Made by a program: the position numbers and the translations under genes. Below the pieces are notes generated by a model. The model had not been told where the DNA came from. It did no database searches and saw only the letters and a program-made list of their open reading frames with translations. Shown one piece after another: positions 58,087 through 64,000 of a DNA stretch of 64,000 bases. Each line of letters opens with the position of its first letter. Positions within the stretch are counted from its first letter, which is position 1. This DNA is from Candidatus Enterovibrio altilux. Its GTDB lineage: Bacteria; Pseudomonadota; Gammaproteobacteria; Enterobacterales; Vibrionaceae. The stretch lies in assembly GCF_002381345.1 (NCBI RefSeq), contig NZ_CP020660.1, forward strand, positions 1,178,001-1,242,000, written 5' to 3'.

Positions 58087-59441
58087 GACTTTGTTTTTTA
58101 ATTGGAGTTCAAATCGTAAATTCGAGCATTATTTACTATGAGATAACCGCTTTTATTTCAGGCATATCTAGCCCTGTCAACTTATGTAATGCCTTTATTA
58201 TTGCGTAGGTTTCTCTAACCTGAATATTGTAATCTCTTAAGCTCAATGTTTATTGGAACTGTATAATGTCTGATAACTTACCGTCAGATTCTACGAAAAC
58301 TTCATTCCCCAAAAGTTGCTTCTTTCCTTGGTGGGATGAGTGGAATCACTCGTTTAATACAAACGATTTCGTAATATTTTTTGGTGTCGTAAGCACCATC
58401 AGCTGATATTTCATTGATTCTTCGCCGGATCTGTTTGAGCAAGCTAGATAGTACTGTGCCGTCAGTCATATTTGATACACTTAACTCAGAAGCAATTATT
58501 TCATGCATATTTATATCTACAGCTAAATGTAATTTGCGTTAAACTCGCTGTTTCCGATAAGTGTCATGCTTTTTGCTTTTCATTGGCTTTTATCCCCCCT
58601 AGACCTTTAGTCCTGTATAAACACTGGTTCAGTACGGAATCATTTCTTTATTCTTCGTCTGTAACGCGATGTTAATTATTGTAGCTCGCATTGCTAATGC
58701 ACGAATAGTGAGGGTATAACAATGGCAGTTGAGTAAGTTTGAAAATAGAATTAATTAGTCTTTGCAAACTTCTCACTAGCAATGGAAATATGCGCTGAAT
58801 CATGAGGGTCATCGTAATGACTAAGTCGATAAATAAACCAGGTTTCCCACGATTACTTGGCTTAGTTTGGTTCCATAACTGAATGGCTCATTCAACAATC
58901 CAGAATATTAGTTGAGCCACGGTTGATTAAAGCTTTATTATACTGTTTTAAGTAATTTTTGGTAGCGAAGTTTTTTTATAGACCTGAGCATTTAAGTTGC
59001 TTAGTTGCTTAGTTGCTTAGTTGCTTAGTTGCTTAGTTGCTTAGTTGCTTAGTTGCTTAGTTGCTTAGTTGCTTAGTTGCTTAGTTGCTTAGTTGCTTAG
59101 TTGCTTAGTTGCTTAGTTGCTTAGTTGCTTAGTTGCTTAGTTGCTTAGTTGTTTAGTTGCTTAGTTGCTTAGAGTGTTGATTAAAAATTTAGCTTCCTGA
59201 TTTAGGCAATAAAGCCGGTTACCATAAATGTTCCCTAGTAGAGCCAGCAATGATTCGAGTTAAAAAACTACTGAAGGGGGGATCTTAACCTAATGGATCA
59301 CATTTCTCAAATTAGAGAAACTTATGTCATGATAAAAACGTTAAATAAACTGACTGAACTAGATATGCTCAAAACGAAAGCGATGGACTCATAGTGAATT
59401 ATGTTGGAATTTGCTATCTAAACTTGAATAAAAATAAAATT
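58087..59441 (-). mobile_element. Compound IS903-type remnant containing an 8-bp satellite
   Basis: Minus copy from GACTTTGTTTTTTAATTGGAG at 58087 to the left terminus near 59216, with a deletion near 58250, joined to a plus right arm 59217-59441. The junction AAAGCCGGTTACCATAAA matches the other compounds. A 22-unit tandem repeat interrupts the left-end region. Confidence 0.87.
58997..59172. repeat. Tandem array of the octamer TTGCTTAG, 22 units
   Basis: 176 bp made of 22 head-to-tail copies of TTGCTTAG. All are identical except unit 20 (59149-59156), TTGTTTAG. It lies where other IS copies have a single GCCTAGCTGTTTAGAG, so it is an expansion inside a dead IS. Confidence 0.98.
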
Positions 59442-60235
59442 TCAATAAGTGCCCCATTACCTATCTCTTGCATTTCAGCTGGTTTGTAGTCTCTCATTAT
59501 TTTTTTATTAAGTTGTTTCAAGCAGGTACAAAAAATTTCAATATGTTACATATAGAGCGTAGAACAATGTGCTTATTTTAGAAAAAATACAGTATACATT
59601 AAAACTATCTATACACCAAAATTCAAGGTTGAATATAAATAATCTATAGGGATAAATATTGAAAGTCTTTCTTTTATGGCAACCAAATGCGAATGCAATA
59701 CTTGTCTTTAATCGGGGCTCTGAAGTATACCAAAGCCATGTAGTTTCTTGGTGTAGGAAATAAAATTTTTATGCATGGTTCAAGTTGATGTAGGGCATAA
59801 AGCCCTTTATGATCAATAATCAAGGAGGTATTACCTCCGCCAAAGTGACGATATTTAACGCGGGTGATAGAAGGTCTGATGAACTTTAAGAATATCTGAT
59901 ACTCTAAAAATAAATTATTATTGGAATTGTTGTTAACTAACGTAGCAACATATGCTCAGTCGAGTATATGCAATACTGTAATTGTATCATCTTGCTGGCT
60001 GGGAGTATCTCGTATTCATTTCAATCAAAGAAGTCAAGCATTAAACTGACTAGGACTAATAAGTGAATGCTTATATAGATTTGAGGTTATTGGCATGTAT
60101 GCTCATTGATGTGTATTCACGTGACAAGTGGATCATCATTGTTTTTAGTGCGCTGGTCATCTCTGAAACTTATGCGGGAGGCTTTATGCTTGTTATCTCA
60201 AAATTACGTGGGGATTATCTTAAGGGAATAAAGAC
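59442..60235. other. Gene-poor stretch before the yhhN remnant
   Basis: No gene recognised. It contains an isolated IS right-end scrap at about 59752-59764 (TTGGTGTAGGAAATAAA) and two neighbouring hairpins: AGGGC/GCCCT (59792-59806) and GGAGGT/ACCTCC (59824-59838). Confidence 0.5.
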
Positions 60236-60832
60236 ATGTTGAGTTAGTTTGTTGCTTGCTATTCAGATGCCCTGCACATCCATGCCGCTTATAAAGGACT
60301 GCGCGATCAATTGTATCTTTTCAAACCTGTAACGATTATGCTGATGATGGCTATTGTCGGGTTGTGGGGAGAAACCACTAGCTATACTTATCTGATTTTA
60401 TCTTAGTGGGTCTCTTTTGTTCATTGTTTAACGATGTATTTTTCATATTGCCGAGAGAAAGATTAATTCTAGGTTTGCTCAATTTTTTGTGGCTCCCATT
60501 CTCTATAGTATTGCTTTTTGGCAAAGTCCTAATGATGTGATGCTGTAGTGGCTGCCCTCATTGATTGGGGCTGCGAATGTCATTATTTTCTTTTTATTAC
60601 TACCTAACCTTGCTTGCTGATGATTCCTGTTGCTCTATACATTGCGATAATTGAACAAATGGCGAGGGGAGCAGGAGAATTTTGGATGAGTTCAGGGTCG
60701 CAAACAGTGACGTATGTCTCTGTTGATGTATCGCTACTCATGATATTAAATACTGTGTTAGCATTTGAACGGTCTAGAGGGCCATCTAAAGCCTTAGCAT
60801 TGTTAATAATGACAACTTATTTTTGTGCGTAA
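60236..60832 (+). pseudogene. yhhN: YhhN-family membrane protein pseudogene
   Basis: Pieces of the YhhN/lysoplasmalogenase-like family are legible in different frames. AAYKGLRDQLYLFKPVTIML lies near 60290-60340. LVGLFCSLFNDVFFILPRER, near 60400-60460, corresponds to the family's LLFSLLGDVFLMLP. MIPVALYIAIIEQMA lies at 60620-60665. LNTVLAFERSRGPSKAL and LLIMTTYFCA end at 60832. Multiple stops and frame changes separate them. Members are polytopic inner-membrane proteins; the bacterial role is unclear. Confidence 0.75.
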
Positions 60833-60889
60833 AGTTTGATAACAGCTTCTATTTTATCGTTATAAATAAAATTTTTTTATGTTATGGAT

Positions 60890-61657
60890 AGCTTTGTTTC
60901 CTCAATCAGGGAACTACATTATCAATCTACTCTCTAAAACAGCTAGGCTGGTTTAAATATTTAGATCTATGAACAAACTGAATTACAAAACAACTAACAG
61001 AAGCAGTATAATGAAATTTTAATCAATCGTGGCTTACTAAAATTCTGAATCAATGAAGAAGTCATTCAGTTATGGAATTAAACTAAGCGGGGGTAATCAT
61101 GGGAAACCATCTTTATTCAGCGCCCTAACCATTACGATGGCTATTATAGTTAACAGCGTATTTTTAATGTTATTAAGAGGTCTGCTGGGAGTCATTAATT
61201 CTGTTTTTTAAATTTGCTCAACTGCCGTTATCATTCTCACATTCCCTCATTATTCATGCATTAGCAAACGAGCTAAAACGGTTAACGTCACGTTCAAGGC
61301 GAAGACTGAAGGGATCATCCCGAGCTCAGCCATTAATTCTACAGAGCTAAAAATCTATGGCACTGGAGAATGAAAAGTGAAAAAGTATGGCACTGATGAA
61401 AAATGTAGAGTCCGGTATAAGTGACATTTAGGAATAGATGTAAGTACGCATGAAATCAATGCTGCTGAGTTAAATGTGACTAATGGTGTATTGGTACTTA
61501 ACTTGCTCGAATAGATCCGTCGAAGAATCAACATCATGATAAAAGCGTTAAATAAGTTGATATAGCTAGGTATGCCCAAAACGCAAACGGTTGTTTAATG
61601 GTGCATCATGTTGAGATTTGTTATCTTGCTTGACTCGAACTAAGAAATAAATTTTTT
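60890..61657 (+). mobile_element. IS903-type remnant with internal deletion
   Basis: Plus copy from AGCTTTGTTTCCTCAATCAGGG to GAACTAAGAAATAAATTTT. A deletion after 61530 removes most of the second half of the transposase. Confidence 0.85.
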
Positions 61658-61718
61658 ACCTCTGTTCGCAGCACCTTGATAATGACTCGTTTTATACTAA
61701 AGGCTCTATGTTTTATGG

Positions 61719-63215
61719 CTATTCTGTGATGACTGCATTGATTATGATTGCCGTTTTATCTACTGTGGTCTGTTTTGTTGTAACCTTAATCGTTTGCCAA
61801 TCGTTAGCATTATCCGCCTCTTCGCTGTGGATCACCATTCCTTTATTTTGTTCATGGCCAATGATGCTTTGGTAGTAACGACGTATATTTTCTACATAGT
61901 TTTTGGCCTCATAACCTCGTGCATAACCATAACGAGTTTGCATGTAGTATTGCCGATTGGCCAGTAATGGAAGCCGCTGTTTAACATCTACCCATGCATC
62001 TGGATTACCTCCTTGAGCTTTTGTAAGATGTCTAGCATCCATCATATGACCGAATCCGATGTTGTAGGATGCAAGAGCAAACCAAATGCGTTCATGTTCA
62101 TGGATGCTGTCTGGTACACGATTCATCATTTTACGAAGGTATTGTGCACCACCGCGAATGCTATGCTCAGGGTTAAGCCGATTGGTCACACCCATAGATT
62201 GGGCTGTGGGCAATGTTAGCATCATCATGCCGCGAACGCCAGTTGGAGAGACCGCCAGAGGATCCCAATGTGATTCTTGATAAGAGAGCGCAGCAAGTAA
62301 ACGCCAATCAAATTCATCAGCATATTTTTTAAATAATGGTTCCCAATTAGGTAACTTACTATTGATAGCACGTAAAAATGCACGCGTATCAACAAAGTCA
62401 AAACTATCGACATGCCCAAAATACTTTTCTGCCAGTGCTGCCAATTTACCGCTTTGGTTTTGTTCACCGAAAAACTCAATCATCAGCGCGTAAACACTAT
62501 CATCCTGACTTTTTTTCATAAACCATGCTACGGGCTCATCTTCAGCGAGCTCAATAGCGACAGTAATGGTGGGGTGTGTGCGCTGGATAAGTGCGATTTC
62601 GACAGAATCAGCAATGGTAAAATCTAGTTGACCATCAGCGACTTGCTTAAGTAGCTCATCGTCATCAGTATCTTTGATGCTGTCCCAGGTAAGATCTTGG
62701 AATTCATGTTGAATATTTTCCAAAGTTATGGCGTGGCTTGAACCTTCAACGACGGCAATGCGTGCTCCATCTTTATTTAGTTCGGTAAGGTTACGAGGAC
62801 GCCAATGACCATTTTTATACACCAGTTGTTGACTGACAAAGTAGTATGCAGGACCTGGACGAAAGTGCTCCATCCTATTTTCAGTAATGGTTAAACTCGC
62901 TGCAATAATATCGACATCCCCTCGTTCAAGTGTAGGGAAAAGATCGGATAATGTATAAGCTGGCTGCATTTCAAGTTTTACACCGAGGCTATCGGCAAAC
63001 CGGGTAGCAAGTTCAAAGTCGAATCCGGTTGGGCCATCAAAACCGATGTAATAAGATAATTGATTGTTAAGCGTACCCACCCGTAAGACACCGCTATCGC
63101 GGATTTGCTCAAGCTTAGTTCTGTTGTCGTAATGCCACTCACAAGCGGTGAGTAATAACATTGATATCAGACCTGCAAGTAATTGAAGCTGTCGTTTAAT
63201 TTCATTTATATTCAA
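61719..63215 (-). CDS. mltF: Membrane-bound lytic transglycosylase F
   Basis: Cleaves peptidoglycan to 1,6-anhydromuropeptides. It has 498 aa (E. coli 518). There is an N-terminal lipoprotein signal with lipobox LTAC at 22-25, then a periplasmic solute-binding domain (VLRVGTLNNQLSYY...) and a C-terminal SLT domain. The SLT domain holds the catalytic Glu in LSYQESHWDP, plus SPTGVRGMMMLT and ALASYNIGFGHM. No ATG fits the N-terminus: the start is TTG at 63215, and the only later in-frame ATG (residue 19) would cut into the signal. The lipobox makes it a client of Lgt. purL, the usual neighbour, is not seen; an IS lies 28 bp upstream. Confidence 0.94.
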   Translation of the reverse strand: MNINEIKRQLQLLAGLISMLLLTACEWHYDNRTKLEQIRDSGVLRVGTLNNQLSYYIGFDGPTGFDFELATRFADSLGVKLEMQPAYTLSDLFPTLERGDVDIIAASLTITENRMEHFRPGPAYYFVSQQLVYKNGHWRPRNLTELNKDGARIAVVEGSSHAITLENIQHEFQDLTWDSIKDTDDDELLKQVADGQLDFTIADSVEIALIQRTHPTITVAIELAEDEPVAWFMKKSQDDSVYALMIEFFGEQNQSGKLAALAEKYFGHVDSFDFVDTRAFLRAINSKLPNWEPLFKKYADEFDWRLLAALSYQESHWDPLAVSPTGVRGMMMLTLPTAQSMGVTNRLNPEHSIRGGAQYLRKMMNRVPDSIHEHERIWFALASYNIGFGHMMDARHLTKAQGGNPDAWVDVKQRLPLLANRQYYMQTRYGYARGYEAKNYVENIRRYYQSIIGHEQNKGMVIHSEEADNANDWQTIKVTTKQTTVDKTAIIINAVITE

Positions 63216-63242
63216 AAAATATGCTCACTTTTATTGAGAATG

Positions 63243-64000
63243 GGCTTTGTTTCCTCCTTCGAGTTTAGATAGCAAATCCCAATATGATACACTATTAGAT
63301 AATCGCGTGCGTTTTATGTATACTTAACTGACTATGTTATTTAACTCTTTTATTATGGCGTAGGTCTCGCTAATCTTGGCTTTATGAGCCCTCAGGTTCA
63401 ATGTCCTTTCGAGTAGTTTTTTACTTGAAAGATTGCCGTCTCTGATAGGGAACAGTTATGGTAACCATACTTCGTTTCTTTATGCTGACATGAACCGTAT
63501 AATTGCTGGTAACTGACCTCTGAATTACGCGTATGACCGCGTGCCCCAAAAGTTGCTCCTTTTTGGTGGGATGAGTGAAACCATTCGTTTAATAGAAACA
63601 GTTTTGTAACAGTGTTTAGTGTCGTAAATACTATAGCCTGATATTGCATTGATTCTTTGTCGGGTCTGTTTGAGTAAATTAGGTAACACTTCACTGCTAG
63701 TCACATTTGATGAACTCAATCCAAGAGCAATTATTGCATGTGTATCAATGTCTACCGCTAAATGTGACTTGCACCAGACTCAACGCTTATCGTCAGTACT
63801 GTGCTTTTTTTATTTGTTATTTTTCATCGTGATTTTTAGCCCCGTAGAATTAATGGCTAAGTACTGAGTTGTTCCTTTAGTCTTCGTTTCGAGTACAACG
63901 TTCGCTGTTTTGGTACGCTTGCTAATGCATGAATAGTGAGGGTATAATAATAGAAGTTGAGCAAGTTTCAAAATAAAATGAATGAATCCTTGCAAACTTC
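63243..64000 (-). mobile_element. IS903-type remnant running off the window
   Basis: Minus copy from the right terminus GGCTTTGTTTCCTCCTTCGAG at 63243. Recognisable transposase pieces include SLSETAIFQVKNYSKGH (third acidic residue region) and YDTKHCYKTVSIKRMV, but in different frames. Confidence 0.87.

Noticed and set aside
58997..59172. CRISPR-like regular repeat array
   Set aside because: The unit is only 8 bp with no spacers, so it is a simple tandem satellite.
59824..59843. tRNA-like 3' end (ACCTCCGCCA)
   Set aside because: No D arm, anticodon arm or T arm upstream; explained by a simple hairpin followed by chance CCGCCA.

Overview
The window comes from a gammaproteobacterium with Vibrionaceae-type gene order that is undergoing genome reduction. 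The conserved blocks are tsaD / rpsU-dnaG-rpoD-tRNA, (tauE)-lgt-thyA, lptD-surA-pdxA-rsmA-apaG-apaH with convergent folA, and rpsF-(priB)-rpsR-rplI. The single genes cca, nadB, ilvI, serB, pykF, erpA, mdh, alaS, csdA, pssA, rep and mltF are near full length and keep their catalytic motifs. About half of the window (roughly 33 kb) is intact coding sequence. Most of the rest is decayed copies of one IS5-family (IS903-subgroup) insertion sequence. This pattern of healthy housekeeping genes, dead IS copies and several fresh pseudogenes is typical of a recently host-restricted symbiont. A luminous fish symbiont related to Enterovibrio/Photobacterium is a reasonable guess, but it is inference from gene order and IS load only.

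Layout. 1-863 IS; 809-2086 cca (-); 2388-3558 IS; tsaD (-), rpsU, dnaG, rpoD and tRNA-Ile(CAU) up to 9667; IS; TauE-lgt-thyA 10665-13218; three IS pieces 13546-15466; lptD-surA-pdxA-rsmA-apaG-apaH 15612-22307 with convergent folA; mostly dead DNA 22809-25798; nadB (-); IS; rplI, rpsR, priB pseudogene and rpsF (-) 29251-30682; IS cluster 31020-33299; smp/ytjB; IS; ilvH pseudogene and ilvI (-); IS; serB; mini-IS; pykF (-); a 1.25 kb gene desert; IS; a broken GGDEF gene; IS; erpA; IS fragment; mdh (-); IS; alaS (-); IS; csdA (-); IS; pssA; IS; rep; IS with an 8-bp satellite; a dead yhhN; IS; mltF (-); IS to the end.

No IS copy seen here can encode a complete transposase; the longest open stretches are about 100 codons. 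At nine places the same chimeric junction recurs: an inverted right end of about 225 bp abuts the left terminus of a second copy. This creates an element whose two outer ends are long inverted repeats, and it looks like a derivative that spread as a unit. IS DNA has also entered genes: it supplies the last residues of cca, reads in frame into pssA from the transposase start codon, and begins one base after the alaS stop.

Functionally the window retains replication and restart (DnaG, Rep), transcription (RpoD), translation (bS21, bS6, bS18, bL9, AlaS, RsmA, TsaD, CCA enzyme), outer-membrane assembly (LptD, SurA), lipoprotein and phospholipid synthesis (Lgt, PssA), murein turnover (MltF), Fe-S and sulfur transfer (ErpA, CsdA), folate/dTMP (FolA, ThyA), NAD and PLP synthesis (NadB, PdxA) and central carbon metabolism (PykF, Mdh). 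Losses visible here are priB, ilvH, a diguanylate cyclase and yhhN as recognisable wrecks, and bacA-folB-plsY and yqeY as empty syntenic slots.
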